Of a stretch of DNA of 64,000 bases, positions 18,050 through 26,249 are shown piece after piece. Made by a program: the position numbers and the translations under genes. The stretch is taken from positions 1,876,001 through 1,940,000 of the forward strand of contig NC_010001.1 in NCBI RefSeq assembly GCF_000018685.1. Direction: 5' to 3'. Every line of letters starts with the position of its first letter. Within the stretch, counting starts at the first letter, position 1. A model generated the notes under the pieces. The model made no database searches, was not told the DNA's origin, and was given only the letters and a program-made list of their open reading frames with translations. The DNA is from Lachnoclostridium phytofermentans ISDg (GTDB lineage Bacteria > Bacillota > Clostridia > Lachnospirales > Lachnospiraceae).

Positions 18050-18089
18050 CGGATATTTGTGCCTGTATCGTTCACAGCACAAATATCCG
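18050..18089 (+). other. Perfect 13-base inverted repeat between lplA and lpd
   Basis: CGGATATTTGTGC (18050-18062) and GCACAAATATCCG (18077-18089) form a perfect stem with a 14-base loop. There is no T-run after it on either strand, so it is probably not a simple terminator; processing or attenuation within the gcv transcript is possible. The gap to lpd is 220 bases, much longer than the other gaps in the operon. Confidence 0.6.
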
Positions 18090-18236
18090 TTACAGTTCTG
18101 CCTATAGTCATATAGTAAGTAATTTTTCTTCTATTAGTCCTGAAAGGAGACAAAGCGAAAGCGGTCTTTGAAAGAACAATAGAAGATAAGTTACTTTCAG
18201 TAAATGCACAAAGAAAGCGTAGAAAGAGAGGATAGG

Positions 18237-19649
18237 ATGGAGAAAATATATGATTTGCTTGTTATTGGTGCAGGCCCTGGAGGATATGTAGCAGCGATTA
18301 AGGCTGCAAAGCTAGGAATGAAGACAGCAGTGATAGAAAACAGGGAAGTCGGCGGTACCTGCTTAAACCGCGGCTGCGTTCCTGCGAAAGCCATGCTGCA
18401 TGCTGCAAAATTATATCAGGAGGTTCTGTCCGGAGAACAGTTCGGAATCCTCGTGGAAGAGGTAAGCTTTGATTACGGCAAAGTGATGTCCTATAAAAAT
18501 GAGACTTCTGAAAGTCTCAGACTTGGAGTAGAACAGCTCCTAAAGGGAAATAAAGTGGAACGCTTACAAGGGATCGGGACGCTTTTGAAGGATGGAAGAG
18601 TTAGAATTAAGACAAAGGAAGGTGAAGAAATTCTCCAGGCGAAAAATATATTGCTGGCAACAGGATCGAAGCCTGTTCTTCCGCCCATTGAAGGAATCCA
18701 TCTTCCCGGAATCATGACCAGCGATGAGATGTTTCAACTTGATCATGTACCGGAAAGTCTACTTATTATAGGCGGCGGGGTCATAGGGGTAGAATTTGCC
18801 ACAGTATACTCATCATTTGGTTCCAAAGTTACATTGTTGGAGGCGGAAGAAAGACTTCTACCTGGTCTAGATAAGGAAATCTCACAGAATATAAAGCTGC
18901 TTTTGAAAAAGAGAGGCGTTGATATTCATACCAGAGCATTTGTTCAGAAAATAGAAAAGGTGGACTGTGAGTTTATCTGTACCTTTTTAGAGAAGGGAAA
19001 GGATCAAGAAAAAGCCGAGGTCCGAAAGATTCCATACTTGCTTTCAGCTACCGGACGTATCCCAAATACTCATGGTCTGCTGGAGGAGACAACATTACTG
19101 GAAATGGACAGAGGTAGGATTTTGGTAAATGAAAATTTTGAAACAAGCATGCCTAACGTGTTTGCTATCGGTGATGTTATTGGAGGAAGCCAACTAGCAC
19201 ATGTTGCAAGTTCTCAGGGTATCTGTGCAGTGGAACGAATGAATGGGAAAGAACCGTCAATTGATTTATCCGTAGTTCCATCCTGTGTTTATACAGATCC
19301 TGAAATTGCATGTGTTGGAATAACAGAACAGGAAGCGAAAGAGAAAGGAATCGAGACCGTTACTGGAAAGTTTTTAACACATGCCAACAGTAAATCATTG
19401 ATAACAAAGGAAGAGAGAGGCTTTGTTAAAGTTGTTATAGATAAGGAAACGAACGTATTGCTGGGAGCGCAGATGATGTGCGCCAGAGCGACAGATATGA
19501 TCGGTGAGATGGGAACTGCCATTTCCAATAAACTTACTGCGATGCAGCTTTTAAAGGCTATGCGGGCACATCCTACCTATAATGAGTCCATAGCGGAAGC
19601 ATTGGAGGATTGTAACCATGGTGCGATTCATGCGTTACCGCGCAGGTAA
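18237..19649 (+). CDS. lpdA: Dihydrolipoyl dehydrogenase (glycine cleavage L protein)
   Basis: 470 residues from the ATG at 18237 (GAGAGGATAGG upstream); an in-frame ATG at 18204 adds 11 residues of poor family fit. The FAD-binding 'LLVIGAGPGGYVAAIKAAKL' is followed by the redox disulfide Cys42/Cys47 in 'GGTCLNRGCVPAKA'. The NAD-binding 'LLIIGGGVIGVEFATVYSSF' comes next, then 'NVFAIGDVIGG' and the C-terminal His-Pro of 'MRAHPTYNES'. It reoxidises dihydrolipoyl H protein with NAD+. It closes the gcv operon, though the hairpin-bearing gap before it could give it separate control. Confidence 0.95.
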   Translation: MEKIYDLLVIGAGPGGYVAAIKAAKLGMKTAVIENREVGGTCLNRGCVPAKAMLHAAKLYQEVLSGEQFGILVEEVSFDYGKVMSYKNETSESLRLGVEQLLKGNKVERLQGIGTLLKDGRVRIKTKEGEEILQAKNILLATGSKPVLPPIEGIHLPGIMTSDEMFQLDHVPESLLIIGGGVIGVEFATVYSSFGSKVTLLEAEERLLPGLDKEISQNIKLLLKKRGVDIHTRAFVQKIEKVDCEFICTFLEKGKDQEKAEVRKIPYLLSATGRIPNTHGLLEETTLLEMDRGRILVNENFETSMPNVFAIGDVIGGSQLAHVASSQGICAVERMNGKEPSIDLSVVPSCVYTDPEIACVGITEQEAKEKGIETVTGKFLTHANSKSLITKEERGFVKVVIDKETNVLLGAQMMCARATDMIGEMGTAISNKLTAMQLLKAMRAHPTYNESIAEALEDCNHGAIHALPRR

Positions 19650-20044
19650 TTAATTTAACCTCATAAGCGGATTTCGAATATCCGCTTTGACAAATTAGAT
19701 TGGGTAGACGTAATATACAGGTTCTTCTTGTTGAGGATATAGATATTACGTTTGCTTTTTTGGTGCTATGCCAATGCTAGATACTGAATAGCATATCGTT
19801 ACGGTTGTTTAAGGTTCTATAGTGAAAGTTAGAATTAAATATTTCTAATTGAACACAGCTTTAGTTTCATGTATACTTATACTATATAAAGAAAATTAAT
19901 GAGATTTATAAATAATCCTCTAATCACCTAAATGGGAATAGAGGATTATATTTGTTATTAGAAAAATGTTTGATAAATTAGCTTAAAGTTACAGATTGAG
20001 AACTTAAGTTAATTATTGATAGCGATATAGGAGAAACTGAAAAC
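19650..20044 (+). terminator. Gene-free gap with three terminator-like hairpins
   Basis: After lpd, AAGCGGAT (19665-19672) pairs with ATCCGCTT (19680-19687) with a weak T-tail. ACGTAATAT (19708-19716) pairs with ATATTACGT (19743-19751) ahead of TTGCTTTTTT and is the best terminator candidate for the gcv operon. ATAATCCTCTA (19912-19922) pairs perfectly with TAGAGGATTAT (19939-19949) 95 bases before the helicase gene. No open frame is convincing. Confidence 0.5.
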
Positions 20045-21952
20045 ATGTGTGCAAGAAGAAAAGAACCCTTTGATTATAAGAATAAACAAGAATTTCAAGT
20101 GAATTTAGTTGAGTGGATTGGTGATGTGTTGTATGACCTTCTGCCTGAACATGGTTATGAGATTCGAGATGAGCAAATATTTACAGCTTTTAAAATTGCA
20201 GATGCCGTTTGCAATAAAAAAGTTCATTTAGCGGAGGCAGGGCTTGGAACAGGGAAAACATTTGCCTATTTGCTATCAGCAATTCCTTATGCTCGTTTTA
20301 CTGGAAAACCCGTAGTGATTGCGTGTGCTACAACAGCACTTCAGGAGCAGCTTGCAGGCTCAGAAGGAGATATTAGAACGCTATCGAGACTACTTGGATT
20401 AGAAATCGATGCCCGGATGGCCAAAGATCCACATCAGTACATCTGTGATGTTCGAGTGGATGAAAATATGGAAGAATTCGGGGCGATGTCTAGTGAAATC
20501 AATGAGTGGTTGAGCAATACAAAGCTAGGTGAACGTTCGGAGATACCATACATCTCAGATCATGAGTGGAAGAAGATAAAATGGGTAGAATATATGGCTT
20601 GCGATATATGTTCTAGTCGAGGTTTTTGTAAACTTGTGAAAGCAAGAGAACAGTATAGACTTACAAAAGATTTGCTTATTGTGGATCATGAAACATTCTT
20701 TCATGATTTATGGACACGAGAGGAGCGATTAGCCAATGGGTTGTTGCCCATTCTTCCAGACTATTCCGCGGTCATTTTCGATGAGGGGCATAAAGTCCTT
20801 CTTCCTGCATCCATGCAAGCAGGACAACAGATTAATAAGGATGAAATTGATACTATGATTTCTGATCTTGAAGAGATACAGGGAGCTAGAGCTTCGCTAG
20901 CTTCAATAATTACTACGCTAGAAAATGCCACAAATTCATTTTTTACGCAGCTACAGCAGTCTGTAATAGTAGAAGAAAGCACAGAAAGGGTATCAATTCA
21001 AAGGAGTGACGCCTTACTAAAGGCTGCAACTACCTTTCGTAAGACCTTAGACCATCTTCTTCTAGAGATGCAAATAGAACAAGAACTATATACTGATTCA
21101 TTATCATCGAATCAAATACAGGCATACGAGGGGCAGATAGAAAGAGCAATATGGGCACTAGACAAATTCTGTAGAAATCAGGGGAGTAATATAGTTTCTT
21201 GGGTAGAACAAAAGGATGGTAGCTTTTGGGTTGTTCCACGAAGGATTGGTGATATGTTAAATAAACATTTATTCCAGAAAAAAATACCAGTAGTCTTTAC
21301 CTCCGCGACCTTAAGTAATAAAGGTGATTTTGATTATTTTATAAGAACACTCGGGTTAGAAGAGCCATCCAAATCCACGATTGGAAGTCCTTTTGATCTG
21401 GAAAATCAAGTCGTTGTCTACTTACCAAAGACAACGAATAAAATTAAGCACTTAGTATCTTTATTAAATGAGAACGGTGGACGAGCGCTTGTGCTTACCA
21501 ATTCCTTGCATGAAACAAAAAAAATCAGAAGGAAATTACAAGGGTATCACTTCCCATTTGAAATGATATGGGAAGATACAGGGGAGCGTGGATATCTTGT
21601 CCGAGAATTTAGAGAGGAAGAAACCTCAGTTTTAATCGGGTCTAATTTTTGGGAAGGAATCGATGTACCAGGTGAGGCATTGAATTTGCTAATCATCTGG
21701 GAACTACCTTTAAATGTTCGGGATCCTCTCATTGAAATACAACGTAAGGAAGCAAGAGAACAGGGCTTAGATCCCCTTGTTATAGTTGATTATCCTGAAA
21801 TGGTTCTAAAATTAAAACAAGGCTGTGGTAGATTAATTAGAACAGAGGAGGATAATGGAGCAATCGTTATCCTAGATCCTGTGATAGGAACTCCTTGGGA
21901 AAGCTACGTGATGGGAGCGCTGCCTTCGGGTGCAAGAATAGAGAAACAGTGA
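20045..21952 (+). CDS. DinG-type ATP-dependent DNA helicase
   Basis: 635 residues, superfamily 2 helicase of the DinG/XPD group. Walker A is 'AEAGLGTGKTFAYLLSA', motif II is 'AVIFDEGHKVLLPA' (D-E-G-H instead of D-E-A-H), 'VVFTSATLSNKGDF' is motif III-like, and 'LIGSNFWEGIDVPGEALNLL' and 'LKQGCGRLIRTEEDNGAIVI' are motifs V and VI. Cysteines at 'MACDICSSRGFCKL' with one further upstream ('YICDVR') fit the [4Fe-4S] cluster domain of the family. DinG unwinds 5'-3' and resolves R-loops and forked DNA. No exonuclease domain is fused. The ATG at 20045 follows GGAGAAAC. Confidence 0.88.
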   Translation: MCARRKEPFDYKNKQEFQVNLVEWIGDVLYDLLPEHGYEIRDEQIFTAFKIADAVCNKKVHLAEAGLGTGKTFAYLLSAIPYARFTGKPVVIACATTALQEQLAGSEGDIRTLSRLLGLEIDARMAKDPHQYICDVRVDENMEEFGAMSSEINEWLSNTKLGERSEIPYISDHEWKKIKWVEYMACDICSSRGFCKLVKAREQYRLTKDLLIVDHETFFHDLWTREERLANGLLPILPDYSAVIFDEGHKVLLPASMQAGQQINKDEIDTMISDLEEIQGARASLASIITTLENATNSFFTQLQQSVIVEESTERVSIQRSDALLKAATTFRKTLDHLLLEMQIEQELYTDSLSSNQIQAYEGQIERAIWALDKFCRNQGSNIVSWVEQKDGSFWVVPRRIGDMLNKHLFQKKIPVVFTSATLSNKGDFDYFIRTLGLEEPSKSTIGSPFDLENQVVVYLPKTTNKIKHLVSLLNENGGRALVLTNSLHETKKIRRKLQGYHFPFEMIWEDTGERGYLVREFREEETSVLIGSNFWEGIDVPGEALNLLIIWELPLNVRDPLIEIQRKEAREQGLDPLVIVDYPEMVLKLKQGCGRLIRTEEDNGAIVILDPVIGTPWESYVMGALPSGARIEKQ

Positions 21953-22030
21953 ATAGGAAATATACTATAATATAAAAGGTGACATAGCGGTATACTTAAT
22001 GAAATATTTCAAGTAATGGGAGATTTCGAT

Positions 22031-22312
22031 ATGTTTATAGGAACTGTAAAAATAACATTGTATGCGTCTTGGGTACATTCCTTAAAGGAAAAACGAATGA
22101 TTGTAAAGAGTTTATGTGCGAAGGTAAGAAACAAATTTAATGTTTCAGTTGTTGAGATTGAGGAACAAGACATTCATCAAACGATTGTAATTGCAGTAGC
22201 CTGCGTTACTGGAGCTGCATCCTTAGCAGATAGTGTGATTGAGAATGTAATCCAATTTGTTGAAGATAATACGGAGGCTGAGATTACAAATATAGAAAAA
22301 GAACTAAGATAG
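22031..22312 (+). CDS. DUF503 (YlxP-like) protein
   Basis: 93 residues from the ATG at 22031, which has GGGAG eight bases upstream; an ATG at 22016 in the same frame overlaps that site and is rejected. The family pattern 'WVHSLKEKRMIVKSLCAKVR' and 'FNVSVVEIEEQDIHQTIVIA' is clear. DUF503 proteins are small ferredoxin-fold proteins, in Bacillus encoded near ribosome-maturation genes (YlxP); the role is not settled. Here it stands after the helicase with an 80-base gap. Confidence 0.85.
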   Translation: MFIGTVKITLYASWVHSLKEKRMIVKSLCAKVRNKFNVSVVEIEEQDIHQTIVIAVACVTGAASLADSVIENVIQFVEDNTEAEITNIEKELR

Positions 22313-22472
22313 TGAATTACAATCAATTAAAAATAAAATCGAGGGTGAAAAAAATCAAGTCACAAAATCGAATGAAAAAAATTAAGTTAATATAAAACTT
22401 GGGTAACTGAGAGAAGGAATTCACAAATCTTAATTCTTAGTTCTAAATGAAATTTTGTATAAGCACAAAACG

Positions 22473-22494
22473 GAAGGAGGGGAAACCCTCCTTC
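22473..22494 (+). terminator. GAAA-loop hairpin, probable terminator
   Basis: GAAGGAGGG and CCCTCCTTC pair perfectly around GAAA. The stem is very stable; the T-run after it is short (TTAGTA). It probably ends the DUF503 transcript, though it might also mask an SD-like GGAGG. Confidence 0.5.
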
Positions 22495-22515
22495 TTAGTA
22501 CGCGACAATAAAAAG

Positions 22516-22556
22516 TTCGCAAGTCGTATTTAATTTTAGGCAAAAAAGCTTGCGAA
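22516..22556. terminator. Bidirectional terminator between convergent genes
   Basis: TTCGCAAG pairs with CTTGCGAA. On the plus strand the stem is followed by GTACTTTTTC and on the minus strand by CTTTTTATT, so it can serve the DUF503 gene and, better, the AraC gene ending at 22594. Confidence 0.6.
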
Positions 22557-22593
22557 GTACTTTTTCATATTTTAATAGCTATAGTAGATAAAA

Positions 22594-23421
22594 TTAAAAT
22601 ACTTGCTTAATATTCTCCTTTTTAAAAACACTAGGAGATATTCCGCAGTGTTTTTTAAATTGTTTGGAGAAGGTAAATGCATCGGTATAACCAAGACGCT
22701 CTCCAATTTCTGCAATTGTAAGCTCACTAAGTAACATCGTTTTTGCAGCATACATTCGTTGCTGATTACGATAAACCATAGGAGAAATTCCGACATCTTT
22801 CTTAAAAGTTTTACGAAAATTTTCGCAGCCAAGACCTAGGATATCGGCTATGTCATGTTCTGAATAATTTACGTTTAAATTACTACTTAATAAATCTTTA
22901 GCTTTTGAAATTATTCTTTTTTGCCTGGTTGTAATTTGAGTATTTGAAAGAAGATTCAGTATACAATTTTGCATTTGTTGGGAGATAGAAAATAGCATAT
23001 GATTCTCAGCATGTTTTAAAAGTGATAGCAATTCGTCAAATTCATTTTGCGTGTCTTCTGAAATAACACAATCCAGTACTGGAAAATTCGGATCTAACAG
23101 CCCCATAGATAATAAAGCATAGTAGGTACTTGAACCAAAACTAATAAAGTATTCCTTCCATTGAATATTAGTATTTATCACAATACTATGCCTGATTCCT
23201 GGTAAACGTTGAACTAATTTTCCAGGTGATAATTTGTATTTCCGACCAAACTCATCACTATATTCCCCTTTTCCTTTTAACACAATAAAGCAACTGTAGT
23301 AAGGGTTTTTTACCTCAATCTGCGTAATGTTTGATGGATTAGTTATGTAACCACAAGCGATGATTCCATCTTTTTCAGTATTACCTAAGTATTTGTAAAC
23401 ACTGTTACTAATACTAGACAT
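22594..23421 (-). CDS. AraC-family transcriptional regulator with cupin sensor domain
   Basis: 275 residues. N-terminal AraC-ligand cupin: 'YSCFIVLKGKGEYSDEFGRK', 'LSPGKLVQRLPGIRHSI'. C-terminal double HTH: 'YSEHDIADILGLGCENFRKT', 'LTIAEIGERLGYTDAFTFSK', ending 'KKHCGISPSVF'. It is divergent from the YteP-type importer operon at 23632 and is its likely regulator. A 210-base AT-rich spacer separates the starts. The terminator at 22516-22556 ends its transcript. Confidence 0.85.
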   Translation of the reverse strand: MSSISNSVYKYLGNTEKDGIIACGYITNPSNITQIEVKNPYYSCFIVLKGKGEYSDEFGRKYKLSPGKLVQRLPGIRHSIVINTNIQWKEYFISFGSSTYYALLSMGLLDPNFPVLDCVISEDTQNEFDELLSLLKHAENHMLFSISQQMQNCILNLLSNTQITTRQKRIISKAKDLLSSNLNVNYSEHDIADILGLGCENFRKTFKKDVGISPMVYRNQQRMYAAKTMLLSELTIAEIGERLGYTDAFTFSKQFKKHCGISPSVFKKENIKQVF

Positions 23422-23631
23422 AGTTCACCTACCTATTTTTGTAAATAGTCATGAATAACGAAAAAATTTCGTACCAAAATGGACATCCTTTGTACCAATT
23501 ATAACCTATTATTTCCATGTTGTATAGTGTAAAATTATATGTGTATAGTTTGTTTATTCATTGTACGAAATAACTGTAACTAAGCGGGGTTTACAACAGA
23601 AAAATTGTTATCAGACAGGAGAAAGAATAGT

Positions 23632-25068
23632 ATGAAGGTAAAAAAAGTTACAAGTAGTCTTTATTTTATTCAGCGGATCAGTAGTCTCATAGGTGTGATT
23701 CTTCTATTCATTCCTGCAATTAATCCTTCACGGATTAGTGGATTAATTGGTAAAAATTTATCTATTTTCACCAGTGGATTTTTTTACTCTCGATTAACCC
23801 AGAATTTTGGGAGAGCGTTTAGTAAGGGCTGGGTTGGGACAATGACTACCCAAGTTTTATTTCTTTCTAGCATGATAGTCTGCATTGGATTTATTATTTG
23901 TGCAGCAGGTGCTTGCTTATCACCGGGATGTCTTAAGATGAAAAAGCAAGGTAATATACTAAGCGTTATTGGTACAGTACTTGCTTTAATAGGAGCTTAT
24001 GGAATTCGGTGGTCACAGATTGATATCAAAGGTACCTCCAATCCAGATAAGGTTCAGCCGATGGAAAGCAATGCCCTTCTAATTTTTATTGTACTTACAT
24101 TACTTATTTTATTAACATCACTCTTCTTATTAATTTTATTACCAAAACCAGATAAGAATGAAAAATACGAAATGGAAACCAAATACAAGTTATTCCTATT
24201 AATAATGCCGTTTCTTATTCTTTGCTTTGTATTTTCATATTTACCGTTGTTTGGATGGCGCTATGCTTTCTTTGATTACAAAGCAGGTGATTCCTTATCT
24301 TTGGATAATTTCGTTGGATTTAAGTGGTTTACATATTTATTTCAAAATAAATCAACCAGAGGAGATATTGTAAGGGTTCTAAGAAACACTCTGGCTATGA
24401 GCGGTTTAGGGCTAGCAACCAGCTGGTGCGCTATGGCATTTGCTATATTTTTATGTGAGATTAAGAGTCTTCGTTTACGAAGATTTATTCAAACCATTAC
24501 AACCATTCCTAATTTTATTAGCTGGGTATTAGTATTTGCGGTTGCCTTTTCTATCTTTTCTACAGATGGTTTTTTAAGTTCTATCTTAATTAAGTATGGT
24601 GTTATAGATAATGGTGTGAACTACTTAATGAGTAATAATCATATGTGGTTAAAGATGCTAGCATGGGGAATGTGGAAGGGACTTGGATGGAGTGCGATTA
24701 TATATATTGCTGCGATTTCAGGAATTGATCAGCAACTTTTTGAGGCAGCTACGGTAGATGGAGCCGGAAGGTTTCAAAGGATGTGGCATATTACGGTTCC
24801 TTCCTTGCTACCAACATTCTTAGTACTACTTGTTATGGCGATTGCAGGTATATTAAGTAATGGTATGGACCAATATTTAGTATTTCAGAATGCCTACAAT
24901 ACTGACACTGTTACAGTTCTTGATTTATATGTGTATAAATTAGGTATTAACAATGGTAAGATTCCTCTTGCTACTGTAGTTGGTATGGCAAAATCCATTG
25001 TTAGTATTATCTTGTTATTTGGCGCTAATAAAGTCTCAAAAATAATTCGTGGCAACAGTATAATATAA
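23632..25068 (+). CDS. YteP/LplB-type sugar ABC permease with extra N-terminal membrane domain
   Basis: 478 residues from the ATG at 23632 (CAGGAGAAAG upstream). The permease proper starts near residue 185 ('YKLFLLIMPFLILCFVFSYL', 'PLFGWRYAFFDY'). Its EAA loop is 'EAATVDGAGRFQRMWHITVP'. The family normally has about 300 residues. Here roughly 180 residues precede it, with four hydrophobic segments ('IGVILLFIPAI', 'LFLSSMIVCIGFIICAAGA', 'ILSVIGTVLALIGAYGI', 'ALLIFIVLTLLILLTSLFLL'). This looks like a fused four-helix membrane domain of unknown role. It forms the importer with the next two genes. Confidence 0.85.
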   Translation: MKVKKVTSSLYFIQRISSLIGVILLFIPAINPSRISGLIGKNLSIFTSGFFYSRLTQNFGRAFSKGWVGTMTTQVLFLSSMIVCIGFIICAAGACLSPGCLKMKKQGNILSVIGTVLALIGAYGIRWSQIDIKGTSNPDKVQPMESNALLIFIVLTLLILLTSLFLLILLPKPDKNEKYEMETKYKLFLLIMPFLILCFVFSYLPLFGWRYAFFDYKAGDSLSLDNFVGFKWFTYLFQNKSTRGDIVRVLRNTLAMSGLGLATSWCAMAFAIFLCEIKSLRLRRFIQTITTIPNFISWVLVFAVAFSIFSTDGFLSSILIKYGVIDNGVNYLMSNNHMWLKMLAWGMWKGLGWSAIIYIAAISGIDQQLFEAATVDGAGRFQRMWHITVPSLLPTFLVLLVMAIAGILSNGMDQYLVFQNAYNTDTVTVLDLYVYKLGINNGKIPLATVVGMAKSIVSIILLFGANKVSKIIRGNSII

Positions 25069-25166
25069 ATAGTACGAAAAAAACTCACAATAGAATTTCA
25101 ATTTACTTTGCAAATATTGTGTCTGCAGTCCAAAATTTGCAGGCTATGGAAAGGCTGGTAATTAAT

Positions 25167-26138
25167 ATGGCACGACGAACAAAGCAAGAAAAGATAGAAA
25201 TGAAATTAGAGATGGAATATGAAAAGAAACATAAAAAGAGATTCAAGATGACTGTAAAAGATTTGATTTTTGAAATTATCAATCATAGTTTCTTTCTTAT
25301 ATTTACCTTTGCATGTATTTTCCCTTTTTACTACATCTTTATTAATACAGTCAGCGATAATGATTTAGTTCGTAAAGGTGCGGTTAACTTCATACCGCAA
25401 GGATTTCATATAAAAAACTATCTGGCATTAGCGAATGTGAATGATTTAATTACTTCATTAACAGTAACCTTATCAAGAACCATAATTGGTACAATATTAA
25501 TGGTTGTCGCATCTGGATTTGTTGGTTATTTGGTAACAAAAAATGAAATGTGGGGAAGAAAGATTTGGTATCGTTTTATTGTTGTTACAATGTATTTTAA
25601 TGCAGGTTTGATTCCATGGTATATCAATATGTCGATGCTAGGTTTAACAGATAACTTCTTAGCTTATATAATTCCGGGGATTGTAGCGCCTTATAATATT
25701 ATCTTGGTTAAGACGTACATAGAATCGATACCAGCAGAACTTGAGGAAAGTGCCCAGATAGATGGCGCAAGTTATATGACGGTATTTCGCAAGATTATAT
25801 GGCCTCTAAGTAAACCTATACTAGCAACAATAGCCATCTTTGGAGCTGTTGGTAACTGGAACTCATTTATGGATTCTCTGATCTTAATGCCAAATGCACC
25901 ACAGCTTCATACCTTACAGCATAAACTATACTCCTACTTAAATGCAGCTACAAACCTTAAAGGTGTTATGAGTTCCGGCGGGGGTTCAGTTTCAGGTTCT
26001 GCTTTAAATAATATACTGAATGCTAAAACAATCAAATATACCATTTCTATGGTTACAATTATACCAATTCTATTGGTCTATCCTTTTATGCAACGTTACT
26101 TTGAAAAAGGCATTATGCTAGGTGCTGTAAAAGGATAA
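25167..26138 (+). CDS. YtcP/LplC-type sugar ABC permease
   Basis: 323 residues from ATG 25167; other in-frame starts (25119, 25146) have no ribosome binding site, while GAAAGG lies 12 bases before this one. A charged N-terminus rich in Lys and Glu precedes six membrane segments. The EAA loop is 'EESAQIDGASYMTVFRKIIW' and the C-terminus ends 'YFEKGIMLGAVKG', typical of the family. It pairs with the permease at 23632. Confidence 0.88.
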   Translation: MARRTKQEKIEMKLEMEYEKKHKKRFKMTVKDLIFEIINHSFFLIFTFACIFPFYYIFINTVSDNDLVRKGAVNFIPQGFHIKNYLALANVNDLITSLTVTLSRTIIGTILMVVASGFVGYLVTKNEMWGRKIWYRFIVVTMYFNAGLIPWYINMSMLGLTDNFLAYIIPGIVAPYNIILVKTYIESIPAELEESAQIDGASYMTVFRKIIWPLSKPILATIAIFGAVGNWNSFMDSLILMPNAPQLHTLQHKLYSYLNAATNLKGVMSSGGGSVSGSALNNILNAKTIKYTISMVTIIPILLVYPFMQRYFEKGIMLGAVKG

Positions 26139-26147
26139 GAGTTGCTT

Positions 26148-26170
26148 TCTCACGTCATCATGATGTGAGA
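26148..26170 (+). other. Intercistronic hairpin before the binding-protein gene
   Basis: TCTCACGT pairs with ATGTGAGA (one G-U) around a 7-base loop, ten bases after the permease stop. No T-run follows. It may protect or separately set the level of the downstream binding-protein mRNA. Confidence 0.45.
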
Positions 26171-26249
26171 ATATATGATGTTAACATCTCAAAAGTTTTG
26201 TAGGGTTCTTTTTGAGGTGTATATATAAGATAAATAAGGAGGAATTAAG

